Positions 24,660 through 34,450 of a stretch of 64,000 bases of DNA are shown here, piece by piece; position 1 is the first letter of the stretch, and each line of letters opens with the position of its first letter. The notes under the pieces are model-generated. The model saw nothing but the letters and a program-made list of their open reading frames with translations. It did not search any database and had not been told where the DNA came from. A program made the position numbers and the translations under genes. The stretch is taken from positions 467,501-531,500 of the forward strand of contig NZ_CP083374.1 of assembly GCF_017488845.2 (NCBI RefSeq), in the 5' to 3' direction. This DNA comes from Ensifer canadensis (lineage in GTDB: Bacteria > Pseudomonadota > Alphaproteobacteria > Rhizobiales > Rhizobiaceae).

Positions 24660-26204
24660 ATGTCCCACAAACCATTCCTGCGCATCGATAATATCCACAA
24701 GCGATTCGGCCCCATCATCGCCAGCGACGGCGTGTCGCTGCAAATCGAGGAGGGTGAGATCCACGCGCTGCTCGGTGAAAACGGCGCCGGCAAGAGCGTG
24801 CTGATGAGTATGATCTGCGGCATGGTGCGACCCGACGCGGGCGAGATCGTCTACAAAGGCGCGCCCGTTCGCTTCAACAGCCCGCGCGAGGCGATCCGCC
24901 AGCGCATCGGCATGGTACACCAGCACTTCATGCTCGTGCCGAACCTCACCGTCGCGGAAAACTATATCCTCGGCCAGGGATCAGCGTTCCGGATCATCAA
25001 CGACATGGACAAGATCCATGCGAAAATCCGCGAGCTCAGCGATCGCTATGCGCTCGACGTCCGCCCTGACGCCCTCATCGAAGATCTCTCCGTCGGCGAG
25101 CAGCAGCGCGTCGAAATCCTGAAGGCTCTGTTCAACGGCATCGATCTCCTCATCCTCGACGAGCCCACCGCTGTGCTGACGCCGCAGGAGACCGACCGCC
25201 TGCTTGGCCTGATGCGTGACCTGGCCGCCGACGGGAAGACTGTCGTCTTCATCTCGCACAAGCTCGACGAGGTGATGCGGGTCAGCGACCGTATCAGCGT
25301 CATGCGCGACGGGCGCGTGGTCAATACCGTCGGCGTCGACGACACGGATGCGCGAGGCCTTGCCCGCATGATGGTGGGGCGCGACGTTGGCATGGAGCTG
25401 GTCCGCGACGCTGCCGCCCCCGGTCGGCTCGTGCTGTCGGTCGAAAACCTCAGCTGTCGTAGCGAAACCGGGCTTCCGGCCGTGCGCGGCATCAGCCTTG
25501 ATGTGCACGCCGGCGAGATCGTCGGCATCGCCGGCGTTTCCGGTAACGGCCAGAGCGAATTGTCACTGGCGCTTGCGGGCCTGTTGCCGGTGGATTCGGG
25601 CCGCGTCGTACTCAACGGCAAGGACATTACCGGCCTGGACCCCGCCCGCATCAATGCTTGTGGGTTTTCCCACATCCCGGAAGATCGGCACAAGCATGGC
25701 ATCGTGCTTTCGCTCTCGCTCAGCGAGAACACCATCCTCCAGCGATACGACCAACCGCCCTTTGCCGCCCGCGGCATGCTCAATCGGCGCACGATCGGCA
25801 CGCATACCCGCGATCTCATCAAGCGCTTCCGCATCAAGTCCCGCGATGAGAACCAGCGGATCGGCGACCTTTCCGGCGGCAACCAGCAGAAGCTGGTGGT
25901 CGCGCGTGAGCTGGCGCGCAATCCCGATTTTATTCTCGTCAACCAGCTCGCCCGTGGCATCGACATCGGCGCGATGGAATTCGTCATGGAGGAGATGCTG
26001 AAGCAGCGCGACAGCGGCAGAGCGATCCTGCTGATCTCGACGGAACTCGAAGAACTCTTCGCGATCTGCGATCGGATCCTCGTGATGTGCCACGGCGAAA
26101 TCCTTGGGGAACTGCCGCCGGACCGTTCTCGCCTCGAGGAGCTGGGACTGCTGATGGCAGGTAAAGCTGCGGATCGCCTTGAGCAACCGACACCTGCGGG
26201 CTAG
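24660..26204 (+). CDS. BMP-type ABC transporter ATPase, two nucleotide-binding domains
   Basis: A 514-residue tandem ATPase. Domain 1 has Walker A GENGAGKSVLM (the usual Thr after KS is Val), Q-loop MVHQHFMLVP, signature LSVGEQQR and Walker B LLILDEPTAVL. Domain 2 has the degenerate Walker A GVSGNGQSEL common to this family, signature LSGGNQQK and an unusual Walker B region, ILVNQLARGIDIGA, where relatives have AAQPTRGLDVGA. So ATP hydrolysis likely depends on composite sites. The ATG at 24660 is 5 bases after the permease stop. It energises uptake of a nucleoside or nucleobase-like solute. Confidence 0.92.
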   Translation: MSHKPFLRIDNIHKRFGPIIASDGVSLQIEEGEIHALLGENGAGKSVLMSMICGMVRPDAGEIVYKGAPVRFNSPREAIRQRIGMVHQHFMLVPNLTVAENYILGQGSAFRIINDMDKIHAKIRELSDRYALDVRPDALIEDLSVGEQQRVEILKALFNGIDLLILDEPTAVLTPQETDRLLGLMRDLAADGKTVVFISHKLDEVMRVSDRISVMRDGRVVNTVGVDDTDARGLARMMVGRDVGMELVRDAAAPGRLVLSVENLSCRSETGLPAVRGISLDVHAGEIVGIAGVSGNGQSELSLALAGLLPVDSGRVVLNGKDITGLDPARINACGFSHIPEDRHKHGIVLSLSLSENTILQRYDQPPFAARGMLNRRTIGTHTRDLIKRFRIKSRDENQRIGDLSGGNQQKLVVARELARNPDFILVNQLARGIDIGAMEFVMEEMLKQRDSGRAILLISTELEELFAICDRILVMCHGEILGELPPDRSRLEELGLLMAGKAADRLEQPTPAG

Positions 26205-26274
26205 ACAGGAGAGGCCGCGCCATCGTTTGATGTAAACCGCACAACCGGCATGTTCGAAGGAGGGCGTCGCGTCC

Positions 26275-27189
26275 ATGAATATAACCCTGCGGCAACTCAG
26301 GGCCTTCATCGCGGTGGCCGAACTCGGCCAGTTCAACATCGCCGCAAGGAACCTTCACCTCACCCAGTCGGCGGTCAGCATCCTCATCCGGGACCTGGAG
26401 TCGGAAATCGGTGTGCGCCTGTTCGACCGCCACACGCGCATGGTGTCGCTGACGCTCGTCGGGCAGGAATTCCTGCCGCAGGCCCGCAAAATATTGAAGG
26501 ACCTGGAGCTCGCCGTCGGCGACGTGCGCGACAATGCCTCGCTGAAGCGCGGCCAGGTCACCGTCGCTGCGGCCATCGTGCTCGCCGCAACCATCGTGCC
26601 GCCGATCATCGCCCGGTTCCTGCGCATGTATCCGGAGATTTCCGTCAGCATCCGCGACATGCCCGAGGAGGCGATCAGCCCGGCGCTCAAGCGCAACGAG
26701 GTCGACATCGCCGTTGGCACACTGTCTGAAGAGGATCCGGAGATCACGGCCACCCCGCTTTTGCGCGACAAGCTGATGCTTGTGTGCCGGGAGGACCACC
26801 GTTTCGCCAAACGGAAGTCCGTGCGGTGGGAGGAGATGAAAGACGAATCGCTTATCACGCTGGCCGCCGCCAACCCATTGCGCAGCATCGTTGAGCATAA
26901 CCTCATCCGCGTCGCTCCGAATTTCCGGCCGAAGTACGAAGTGCGCTTCTCAACGACCGCCATCAGCATGATCGCCGCCGGCATGGGCGTCGCCGTCCTG
27001 CCGGAGAATTCCAGCCAACTCGCATCCGCCGTACACGTCACGACCATCGACCTGATCGAACCGGACGTGATGCGAGATGTCTCGCTATTGCAGCGGCGCC
27101 AGCACAGCCTTTCGCCCGCGGCCGAGCATCTCAAAGCGGCCTTCGTCGCTTGGGCTGCTGACCGTACTGGATCCTCTGTCCGCGATTGA
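26275..27189 (+). CDS. LysR-family transcriptional regulator
   Basis: A 304-residue LysR protein with HTH residues 4-62 (LRQLRAFIAVAELGQFNIAA, LTQSAVSILIRDLE, RLFDRHTR) and a ligand domain after it. It lies 70 bases downstream of the BMP transporter ATPase in the same direction and probably controls that operon. It is a paralogue of the LysR at 17944-18840. GGAGG stands 8-12 bases before the ATG. The 200 bases after it, to 27389, hold nothing recognisable. Confidence 0.92.
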   Translation: MNITLRQLRAFIAVAELGQFNIAARNLHLTQSAVSILIRDLESEIGVRLFDRHTRMVSLTLVGQEFLPQARKILKDLELAVGDVRDNASLKRGQVTVAAAIVLAATIVPPIIARFLRMYPEISVSIRDMPEEAISPALKRNEVDIAVGTLSEEDPEITATPLLRDKLMLVCREDHRFAKRKSVRWEEMKDESLITLAAANPLRSIVEHNLIRVAPNFRPKYEVRFSTTAISMIAAGMGVAVLPENSSQLASAVHVTTIDLIEPDVMRDVSLLQRRQHSLSPAAEHLKAAFVAWAADRTGSSVRD

Positions 27190-27389
27190 AACCACGGCAA
27201 GTCTCCCAACCCGCAATGCAATGCATGCGCACGACAGATGCAAAGCCCCTAGCGCGATCCCACAAGCTCTTGACCTTACCATCGTTGGAAGCCCCATAAG
27301 GGTCGCGTTACCCTTCATGGTACCGAGAGCATGCGAGCTCGGCTGACCGTGAGAGGTCCCGAAGCCTGCCCGCATGTCCAGAGGAAAAC

Positions 27390-28736
27390 ATGAGATCTTC
27401 ACTCAGCGCTGACTGGGACTTCGAGCGGGAAACCCGTTCAATCCTTCTGCGGTTCGTCGCCTTCGCCATACTTCTCGCTAATCTCTTGCTGGGCGGGGGT
27501 GCAGAGGCTGAAGGGACCCATTTCGCCGTCATTATTTGCTATCTGGTTATCAGCATCGCATCTGTGATGAGCGCCCGCTTCCTGCCCGGACGATCCTGGC
27601 TGAAAACGCTATTTGTCGTTCTTGACGCACTGCTGGTCGCGTTGATCCTCTATGCCCATATCCTTGGCGGCCCGGTCACAGAGAACCACAATGTTACGAC
27701 GAGCAGCCTCGTCGTCGCTTTCATTCTCCTCAATCATGTTGGCCTCAAGCTTGACCGTCGGCTGGTTCTTGTCTTTTCAGGCATCGTCCTTGTTGCCTGG
27801 ATCGGCATGCTCGCGGTTACCGGCGCCAGGCATCACACGGCTGACGCTGTCTCGTTCGTTGCTTACTTTTTCAATCAGGATCTTGGTCTGACGGTGAGTT
27901 ATGGCTTCACCGCCTTTGCAATTTATCTCCTCGCCAAGGATCACGATAAGACGCGGAAGGAGGCTCTGTTGGCAGACAGGCGACGCCTCAATCTGTCGCG
28001 GTTCTTCTCGCCACTCGTTGTCGCCGACCTTCAGGAAGGAAGTTCGGCTCTCGAACTCGAACGGCGCAATGCCGTGATCATGTTTGTCGACCTGCGTGAC
28101 TTCACCAGTTTTGCCGAGACAGCACCCGCTCGCCAATTGGCAGCGGTGCTGGCTCAATACCGTCATCTCGTTTCGGGGATCATTTTCGACCACGGCGGAA
28201 CCGTCGACAAGTTCATCGGAGACGGCGTGATGGCCGTGTTCGGCCAACCTACAGCAATGAAGGATGACGCAGACCGTGCGCTCGCTTGCGCTCTCGACCT
28301 GGTCGATGCGTTGAATGACTGGAAGCACCAGAATTTGGTTGGCGGGTATCCTGCCCTAAGCGCTGGCATAGGCTTGCACTATGGCTCCGTCGTCGGTGGC
28401 GTCCTGGACAGCGGGTGTCATAGCGAATTCACAGTCATAGGAGATGCGGTCAATGTCGCCCAGCGACTTGAAGCCCTTACGAAGGTTCTGGGCTCACCGC
28501 TTGTTGTCTCATCGGCGCTGGTCAAACAATTGCGCAAACCTGCGCCATCTGCACTGTGGACGGTACAGAATGAGGTTGCGCTCGCTGGCCGGCGGTTGCC
28601 GATTGACATCTGGTACTTGCAGACCGAGGTGGATAGCAGTGTCCCTTCCCCCGTAGCCGGCGGTGCAAAGACACCCCTCCAGAGGCCTTCCCTCCAGTCC
28701 TCGCCGTTTACAGCGCCAGACGTCGGGATTGGATAG
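27390..28736 (+). CDS. Membrane-bound class III adenylate/guanylate cyclase
   Basis: A 448-residue protein. Residues about 15-190 carry five or six hydrophobic segments (e.g. FVAFAILLANLLL, LFVVLDALLVALILYAHIL, YGFTAFAIYLLA). Residues about 225-400 are a class III cyclase domain: metal-binding VDLRDFTSF, FIGDGVMAVFG and the C-terminal GDAVNVAQRLEALT. It makes cyclic nucleotide from ATP (or GTP) at the membrane. AGAGGA precedes the ATG. It appears to stand alone, unrelated to the catabolic neighbours; rhizobia commonly carry many such cyclases. The activating signal is unknown. Confidence 0.9.
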   Translation: MRSSLSADWDFERETRSILLRFVAFAILLANLLLGGGAEAEGTHFAVIICYLVISIASVMSARFLPGRSWLKTLFVVLDALLVALILYAHILGGPVTENHNVTTSSLVVAFILLNHVGLKLDRRLVLVFSGIVLVAWIGMLAVTGARHHTADAVSFVAYFFNQDLGLTVSYGFTAFAIYLLAKDHDKTRKEALLADRRRLNLSRFFSPLVVADLQEGSSALELERRNAVIMFVDLRDFTSFAETAPARQLAAVLAQYRHLVSGIIFDHGGTVDKFIGDGVMAVFGQPTAMKDDADRALACALDLVDALNDWKHQNLVGGYPALSAGIGLHYGSVVGGVLDSGCHSEFTVIGDAVNVAQRLEALTKVLGSPLVVSSALVKQLRKPAPSALWTVQNEVALAGRRLPIDIWYLQTEVDSSVPSPVAGGAKTPLQRPSLQSSPFTAPDVGIG

Positions 28737-29029
28737 TCAATCCCTCTCGCGGTGGTCCTGACAAGCTCATCTATCGTTCGGGCAAAGACTCGCCAAAGAT
28801 CGATTGGCACGCGCCACTGCCGGCCACTGCATTCTTGATCTGGGTTCCATCTGGACCGCGATCACCTGACGAACGCTGCTTTAGATTTCGTGTCACCGCG
28901 TCATTCCTCGACGGCCTTCAAACTGCCGGGTCCATCAGGAACTATTTGTAATTAGCAAGCCAAAACTCCTTGACATTTCAATCAAAAACGAAGGAATTAA
29001 GATAACAACAAATTCTTGGAGCTTGTTTC
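28737..29029. other. Intergenic region upstream of the acid-sugar kinase operon
   Basis: 293 bases without a credible gene. The last 70 bases are AT-rich and include TTGACA at 28970-28975, a plausible -35 box for the kinase/GntR operon, although no good -10 hexamer at standard spacing is seen. Nothing else recognised. Confidence 0.4.
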
Positions 29030-30058
29030 ATGCTGGCCATTGTCGCCGATGATCTGACCGGCGCCCTGGATGCAGCCGCCCCATTCGCCAGCAGGGGCCT
29101 GCATACTGAGATTGCGCTTACCGTCGAAGCCATCCCCGGGGCGTTGAGCGAGCACCCGCAGGTCATGTCCGTCAATATTGGCTCGCGGGAAATGGATGTC
29201 GTATCAGCGCAGCAAGCAACTGCTGCGGCGCTTGCCGCGTTGCCGCCGGGCTCGCGCCTTTTCAAGAAGATCGACTCGCGCCTCAAGGGCCACATCGCTG
29301 CCGAGCTCGACATTATCCCTTTTCGCTCAGCGCTGGTTGCTCCCGCCATTCCGGATTTCGGACGGATGGTAAGGGCCGGCCATGTACAGGGCTTTGGGGT
29401 GGATACGCCGATATCGATTGCCGAAAAACTTGGCAGGCACGCGGGGAACATGACGATCCCGGATATCGCGACCGCGGAAGAAATGAGCCGCTCGCTTCAA
29501 TCGGCCCAGGAATCGGGAGTGGACCTGCTGATCGGTGCGCGCGGATTGGCCGAGGCACTGGCACGCCAAATGACCGGCGACGCAAAGGCGCTAGCTGCCG
29601 AGATCCCAGAAGGGCCCGGACTTTTTGTCATCGGCTCGCGTGATCCGATCACGCTAGCGCAGATTGAAGAATTGCGTGCCACGCTCGAGCCGCGTTATCT
29701 GCCGGCACCAAATGGCCGCCTGAGCGACACGTCTTCGGATGGCAGCTTGATCACTCTTGTGCAGGCAGTTGACGGAGATGTCGCAATTACCTCCCAGGAA
29801 GTCTCCCGTCTTCTAGCGGAAAGCGTCTTTCCAGCTTTGACACAGGCCGCCTCGACGTTGCTTCTTTCCGGTGGTGCCACTGCACAAGCCGTGCTGGACA
29901 AGATGGGGATTAAACGTTTCCGGCTAATGGGTGAGTGCATGCCAGGTCTGGGCTTGGCCTTCGCCAACGGACATTGCATCATCGCGAAATCCGGAGGATT
30001 CGGTCACGCGGGGACGCTGAGGGAGATTGCGGGCAGAATGCTCCGCGACATGGGATGA
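29030..30058 (+). CDS. Four-carbon acid sugar kinase family protein (DUF1537)
   Basis: A 342-residue kinase. The N-terminal domain opens with the signature MLAIVADDLTGALDAAAPFA and has FKKIDSRLKGH; the C-terminal nucleotide-binding domain has LLLSGGATAQAVL, GECMPGLGLA and KSGGFG. Family members phosphorylate D-threonate, D-erythronate, L-threonate or related 3-oxo acids, and their products are oxidised by PdxA2-type or aldolase enzymes. A PdxA2-like gene lies nearby at 32064-33020, supporting a tetronate-type pathway. At 342 residues it is shorter than the usual 410-430. It is coupled by ATGA to the GntR gene after it. Confidence 0.9.
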   Translation: MLAIVADDLTGALDAAAPFASRGLHTEIALTVEAIPGALSEHPQVMSVNIGSREMDVVSAQQATAAALAALPPGSRLFKKIDSRLKGHIAAELDIIPFRSALVAPAIPDFGRMVRAGHVQGFGVDTPISIAEKLGRHAGNMTIPDIATAEEMSRSLQSAQESGVDLLIGARGLAEALARQMTGDAKALAAEIPEGPGLFVIGSRDPITLAQIEELRATLEPRYLPAPNGRLSDTSSDGSLITLVQAVDGDVAITSQEVSRLLAESVFPALTQAASTLLLSGGATAQAVLDKMGIKRFRLMGECMPGLGLAFANGHCIIAKSGGFGHAGTLREIAGRMLRDMG

Positions 30059-30762
30059 CAATGGGACTGGAGAACGGAACGACACGCAAGAGCCTGGCCG
30101 ACCTCGTCTTCGAGCGGATGCATCGCGCCATTAAATCGGGGGCCTACAAGCCCGATGAACGCTTGCCGACGGAGCACGACCTCGCCGCCGAATTCGAGGT
30201 GTCCCGACCGGTCATCCGCGAGGCGCTTCGCCGCATCCGTGACCAGGGCCTGATCTATTCTCGCCGGGGCGCTGGCAGCTTTGTTCGTGCTGTCGGCATG
30301 AAGGAGCCACTTGGCTTCGGACAGCTAGAGAACGTCGCGGATCTGCTGAACTGCTACGAGTTCCGGCTGACGGTCGAGCCGGCAGCAGCAGCCGCAGCAG
30401 CGGCACGCCATGATGACGCCAGTCTTGGCGCCATTCGCCAGGCGCTGGAGTTGATGCGGGACGCGACCAACCGACAGTCGCATCGCGAGGACGCGGACTT
30501 CCAATTCCATCTGGCGATCGCGCGCGCTGCCCAGAACAGCTATTTCTCGACCGCGATGGAAGCCCTCAAGGACCATATTGCCGTCGGCATGAAATTCCAT
30601 GGCGCGTCAGTCAAGCGCGAGACAACCGGCCTCACGCGTGTTTTCGCCGAGCACGAAGCAATCTGCGATGCGATCGCTGCCGGTGACGGCACGAAGGCAA
30701 AGCAGTTGATGCACGATCACTTGACCGGCTCGCGCGAGCGGTTGTTTCAGACGACCCGGTAA
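30055..30762 (+). CDS. GntR-family transcriptional regulator, FadR/FCD subgroup
   Basis: A 235-residue regulator: GntR winged helix near residues 14-80 (YKPDERLPTEHDLAAEFEVS, REALRRIRDQGLIYSRRGAG) and an FCD ligand domain with the metal residues D/H (EDADFQFHLAIA, HEAICDAI, HDHL). The ATG at 30055 overlaps the kinase stop (ATGA); a second ATG six bases on is possible. It probably controls the acid-sugar genes on both sides. A weak hairpin (AAGCGCC / GGCGCTT, 30784-30812) and repeat copy C follow. Confidence 0.9.
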   Translation: MTMGLENGTTRKSLADLVFERMHRAIKSGAYKPDERLPTEHDLAAEFEVSRPVIREALRRIRDQGLIYSRRGAGSFVRAVGMKEPLGFGQLENVADLLNCYEFRLTVEPAAAAAAAARHDDASLGAIRQALELMRDATNRQSHREDADFQFHLAIARAAQNSYFSTAMEALKDHIAVGMKFHGASVKRETTGLTRVFAEHEAICDAIAAGDGTKAKQLMHDHLTGSRERLFQTTR

Positions 30763-30838
30763 ATCGGCGACACTCGCAACGCGAAGCGCCCCGACCTTTG
30801 GCCGAGGCGCTTGAAATTGGGCGATGGCCCAAGGCGCC

Positions 30839-30938
30839 TAAAGCGCAGTAGCCTCTCAGGTTCGCCTACTGCGCGTTAGGCACTTGTTTGTTGCGCATGT
30901 TCTCGCAAAACCGCTGCGCACATTTCCGCGACATGCGT
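30839..30938 (-). repeat. Rhizobial palindromic intergenic repeat, copy C
   Basis: About 100 bases between two convergent genes, ending at the stop codon of the alcohol dehydrogenase gene. Its reverse complement (GCATGTCGCGGAAATGTGCG, CAGCGGTTTTGCGAG, ATGCGCAACAAACAAG) matches copy B best. The left end is itself a stem (GCGCAGTAG / CTACTGCGC). It probably serves as a two-way transcript end for the GntR and alcohol dehydrogenase genes. Confidence 0.75.
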
Positions 30939-32056
30939 TAGAAAGCCGCCCTGTAGACCTCCAGCACCTCGTCGACACTCATATCAACAGGATTGTTGTC
31001 CATCAGGCGACGGTTGGCATGCGCCTCGCTGGCATAGAGCGGCAGATCGTTCGACGTCGCGCCGTGGGCTGAAAGCGACATCTCGATGCCGAGATCACTG
31101 CAAAATCCGCGAGCAGCGCTCAGAAGTTCCGGCGCCGAAAGAGCCTCGCCCAGTCCCAGCGCCTGTGCGACCTCATCCGTCTTTTCTGCTGCAACGGAAC
31201 GATTGAAGGCAAGTACATGTGGGAAGATGATGGCGTTGGCCAGCCCGTGCGGCAGGCGGAGCCTGGTTCCCAGCGGATAGGCGATGGCGTGGCCGGCAGC
31301 CGTGTTCACCGGGCCAAGGCATATGCCGCCATAATAGGAGGCGAGCATCAACCCTTCGCGGGCCTCGGTATCTGTCCCGTCCTTGACCGCGCGTGCCAGA
31401 TATTTGCCGACAAGATGGAAGCCCATTCGCGCAAAGCCATCGATCATCGGATGCGCCCGACGATTGGTGAAGGCCTCGACACAATGGGCCATCGCATCGA
31501 CACCCGTCGCCGCCGTGACGGCCGGCGGCACGGAATAGGTCAACTCCGGATCGAGAACGGCAAAGTCCGCGATCATGTACGGGCTTTCCACTGCGATCTT
31601 GTTACCTTTGCCGGGATCGGTAATCAGCGAGCGAATGCCCGCTTCAGAGCCGGTTCCAGCCGTCGTCGCGACTTGAACCAGGCGAGTGTTGCGGCCGGCG
31701 ACGCGATTGGGGCCCGCGACATCGACGAGCGTTTGATCCGAATCCCAAAGCGCGGCAACCAGCTTTGCGACGTCGAGTACTGATCCGCCGCCAAGACCGA
31801 CAATCAGGTCCGGCTTGCACCGCCTTGCGGCCTCGAGCGCTGCGTCCAGCGTTGCGATGTCTGGCTCTCCGGGTATCGCATCGAATACAGTGACGCGGCC
31901 GGAAAGCCGCAATCGATCTGCAAAGCCTGCCGTGATCGGCGTTGCGATCACGAGTGCTGAGCCGGCTTCGGCAGCCCAGGCACCGACCTCGCCGACTGTG
32001 CCTGCGCCGACTATTAGCCGGCGTGGTTGATGAAGGGTGATTTGAGCAATTGTCAT
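30938..32056 (-). CDS. Iron-containing alcohol dehydrogenase family protein
   Basis: A 372-residue group III dehydrogenase (4-hydroxybutyrate dehydrogenase / maleylacetate reductase type). The nucleotide-binding loop GLGGGSVLDVAKLVAAL and the metal region with AMAHCVEAFTN and AAGHAIAYPLGTRLRLPHGLANAI are clear; His residues there are the usual metal ligands. The ATG at 32056 follows AAGGA, 7 bases after the PdxA-like gene stop; an earlier in-frame ATG overlaps that gene. It probably oxidises a hydroxyl of an acid-sugar intermediate, but the substrate is unproven. Confidence 0.9.
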   Translation of the reverse strand: MTIAQITLHQPRRLIVGAGTVGEVGAWAAEAGSALVIATPITAGFADRLRLSGRVTVFDAIPGEPDIATLDAALEAARRCKPDLIVGLGGGSVLDVAKLVAALWDSDQTLVDVAGPNRVAGRNTRLVQVATTAGTGSEAGIRSLITDPGKGNKIAVESPYMIADFAVLDPELTYSVPPAVTAATGVDAMAHCVEAFTNRRAHPMIDGFARMGFHLVGKYLARAVKDGTDTEAREGLMLASYYGGICLGPVNTAAGHAIAYPLGTRLRLPHGLANAIIFPHVLAFNRSVAAEKTDEVAQALGLGEALSAPELLSAARGFCSDLGIEMSLSAHGATSNDLPLYASEAHANRRLMDNNPVDMSVDEVLEVYRAAF

Positions 32057-32063
32057 GGCCTGG

Positions 32064-33020
32064 TCATCCTTGCTTGGCGCTGCCAACCACGAGCTTGCGC
32101 GCGTAGGCGATGGCGGAGTTCATATTGCCGTGGTCGGCGATGCCCTTTCCGGCGATGTCGAAGGCGGTACCATGGTCAACCGAGGTACGATCGATCGGCA
32201 GATCGACCGAGACGTTGACCGCGGTATCGAAGGCGACCAGCTTGATCGGGATGTGTCCCTGGTCGTGATATTGCGCGACGATCAGATCAAAAGCGCCGGA
32301 ATAGGCGCGGTAGAAAACCGTGTCCGCCGAAATCGGCCCATAGGCGTCGATACCCTCGGCGCGCGCGGCTGCAACCGCAGGCGCAATCTGGTCGTCATCC
32401 TCAGTGCCGAACAGGCCATTTTCGCCGCAATGCGGATTGATGCCGGCAACAGCGATCCTGGGCGCGGCATAGCCGGTGCGCTTGAGATGCGCGTCCCCGG
32501 CCCTGATCGTTGCCAGAACTCGCTCTGTCGTCGCCCTTCTGATTGCCTCCTGCAGCGAGACATGCGTCGACACATGGATAACTTTCAGTCGTTCGGAAGC
32601 GAGCAGCATGTAGGCAGCCTTCGACCCGGTGAGGCTACGCAGCATGCCGGTATGGCCATCATAGTGATGGCCTGCGAGGTTCAGCGCTTCCTTGTTGATC
32701 GGTGCGGTGACGATGCAGCCGATCGCACCGGATTCGGCGTCGCGCACCGCTTTCTCGATGAAACGAAAGGCAGCATCGCCGGCGACCGGGCTCAGTTGGC
32801 CCCAGGGCAGCGGCGCGCCCTCGATCGGCAGATCAACGACATGAGGGCTGAGGTCGATGTCCAGGCCGAGCGCAGACCGAGCGGCCTCAAGCGTCGCCAG
32901 ATTGCCATAGATGCGCGTCTGTGCGCGATCTGCACTGGACATTTCAGCCAGGGCCCGCACCGAGATCTCGGGGCCGACCCCACAGGGATCGCCCATGGTT
33001 ATGCCAATGATATTGCTCAT
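32064..33020 (-). CDS. PdxA2-like 4-phospho-acid-sugar dehydrogenase (PdxA family)
   Basis: A 318-residue member of the 4-hydroxythreonine-4-phosphate dehydrogenase family. The N-terminus [23 protein letters not shown], the metal His residues ([19 protein letters not shown]) and [11 protein letters not shown] are conserved. Genomic location with a DUF1537 kinase suggests the PdxA2 subgroup, which oxidatively decarboxylates 4-phospho-D-threonate or -erythronate to dihydroxyacetone phosphate, as described for DtnK/DenK pathways. The ATG overlaps the sialidase-like gene stop (ATGA). Pyridoxine synthesis is less likely in this context. Confidence 0.9.
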   Translation of the reverse strand: MSNIIGITMGDPCGVGPEISVRALAEMSSADRAQTRIYGNLATLEAARSALGLDIDLSPHVVDLPIEGAPLPWGQLSPVAGDAAFRFIEKAVRDAESGAIGCIVTAPINKEALNLAGHHYDGHTGMLRSLTGSKAAYMLLASERLKVIHVSTHVSLQEAIRRATTERVLATIRAGDAHLKRTGYAAPRIAVAGINPHCGENGLFGTEDDDQIAPAVAAARAEGIDAYGPISADTVFYRAYSGAFDLIVAQYHDQGHIPIKLVAFDTAVNVSVDLPIDRTSVDHGTAFDIAGKGIADHGNMNSAIAYARKLVVGSAKQG

Positions 33021-34213
33021 GAAACACTCCGTCGAGCCGCACTGTCCCAACCGGGAGCCAAGCGGACATATTTGATCGCGCGCCGATGATAGGTGTAGGC
33101 GAGATGCATTGCGCCGTCGGGACCTTCAAGCAGCCAGGGATAGGACATTTCCTGGTTGCGGCCATCGGTCGAGTCATTGGACAGGCAGGTTCCCGGGCCA
33201 TCTTCGATCGACTGGCGAAGCGCAAAGGAATGCCCACCGTCGTTGGAGAGGCAAAGTGCAACGGGTGCGCGCGGCACCCCCCAGACGGGAACGCAGCCTC
33301 CGCTTGGATCCGCATCGGGCCGGCCATCATCTTCGCCCAATTCGTCATAGAGTGAGGCGCGTCGGTCGGACGACAGAAGCGCGTTCACCGGGTTGCAGAT
33401 CATGGCGATGCGGCCGTCGCGCAGGCGGATTGCCGCTAGCGACGAATTGTTGTTCGGCACTTCCGTGGCATGAGGCACGGACCAGGACCGCCCCCCGTCG
33501 ACGCTCTCGCTCCGGTAGACAAAGTCGGCCTGACGACGCCGGAAGAAGGCGGCGTAGCGCTCCCCTCCGAGTGCGACCGGCGACATGTGCACACAGCCGG
33601 TGGACTGTTCAATATCTTCGAGCCGCCACGTCCTGCCTGCATCATGGGAGACACCCACTGCGGCCGTGTCATGGCTGCCGTTCCATTTCTGGCCGGGGCG
33701 TTGCACGCATCGGAAAATCGGCAGCAGCCACGCACCATCGTCGCGCACGACGACAGGGGCGCGGACAAAACACCCGCGCGGCAGGTCGAGGTAGCGCCCC
33801 TTTGGCGCTGCGAGCTTCAGTGGGTCGGCGGGATCGCGCACCACCTCAGTCATGCGGATCCGGCATTCATCCTGATTTCCTGATGGTTGGGAGGTATGAA
33901 ACAGCCAGAGAGTGCCGTCCGGCGCGGAAAACAACACCGGGTTCTGTTCCGAATGTGAAGGATCGTCACTCAGTCGCTGCGGCGGTCCCCAGGCGGTCGA
34001 GGCTTGCGTCAGTACAGACGCGAAGATCGAGATATCCGACTTGCCCTCCAGCGTGCCGCCGAACCAGGTGCAAACGAGCGCACCGTCATCGAGCAAGTGC
34101 AGGAATGCCGCATGGTTCTGGATCATTGGCGAAGGCAACAAGGCTTCGCCGCGCCCCGGGGACACGGATCGAAGCACGCCGTTCATGTTGCGAGCGATTT
34201 CATCGGGATGCAT
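33017..34213 (-). CDS. Sialidase-like (BNR/Asp-box) glycosidase family protein
   Basis: A 398-residue beta-propeller protein. Asp-boxes SHDAGRTWR and SVDGGRSWS are visible and the domain organisation ([48 protein letters not shown]) matches the BNR_2 sialidase-like domain. No signal peptide is evident, so it acts in the cytoplasm. Many such proteins are not true sialidases. It is the first gene of a coupled operon with the PdxA-like and alcohol dehydrogenase genes, so it may release an acid sugar from a conjugate. RBS CAGGAGG precedes the ATG. Confidence 0.82.
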   Translation of the reverse strand: MHPDEIARNMNGVLRSVSPGRGEALLPSPMIQNHAAFLHLLDDGALVCTWFGGTLEGKSDISIFASVLTQASTAWGPPQRLSDDPSHSEQNPVLFSAPDGTLWLFHTSQPSGNQDECRIRMTEVVRDPADPLKLAAPKGRYLDLPRGCFVRAPVVVRDDGAWLLPIFRCVQRPGQKWNGSHDTAAVGVSHDAGRTWRLEDIEQSTGCVHMSPVALGGERYAAFFRRRQADFVYRSESVDGGRSWSVPHATEVPNNNSSLAAIRLRDGRIAMICNPVNALLSSDRRASLYDELGEDDGRPDADPSGGCVPVWGVPRAPVALCLSNDGGHSFALRQSIEDGPGTCLSNDSTDGRNQEMSYPWLLEGPDGAMHLAYTYHRRAIKYVRLAPGWDSAARRSVS

Positions 34214-34450
34214 TTAGGCCCTCCTGTCAGGTTCGAAAATCATCAAAATTCCAAAGTTGTCAAGTTCTTTAATGTCATTTAATTTCTCACATTAACCATG
34301 CTATCATACACAACTACTTGATATTGCTTGTTATTTGTAAACAATATCCGCGATCAATAATTTTACATAGGAAAACGATTTGACAAACTTTGCCGAAAGA
34401 TAGATGGTCATGACAACACGGCGCAAGGATGCCGGGGACGGAGGACCTTC
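34214..34450. promoter_or_regulatory. AT-rich divergent promoter region
   Basis: Control region between the sialidase/PdxA operon (minus) and the DMT/ABC operon (plus). Bases 34230-34385 are strongly AT-rich compared with surrounding DNA. CTTGACA reads on the minus strand (34263-34257), resembling the CTTGACA before the kinase operon at 28969-28975. TTTGTAAACAAT at 34336-34347 could be an operator. Exact boxes are uncertain. Confidence 0.4.

Noticed and set aside
32064..33020. PdxA for pyridoxine biosynthesis
   Set aside because: The gene is embedded with a DUF1537 kinase and dehydrogenase in an acid-sugar operon, the usual setting for PdxA2, not vitamin B6 synthesis.
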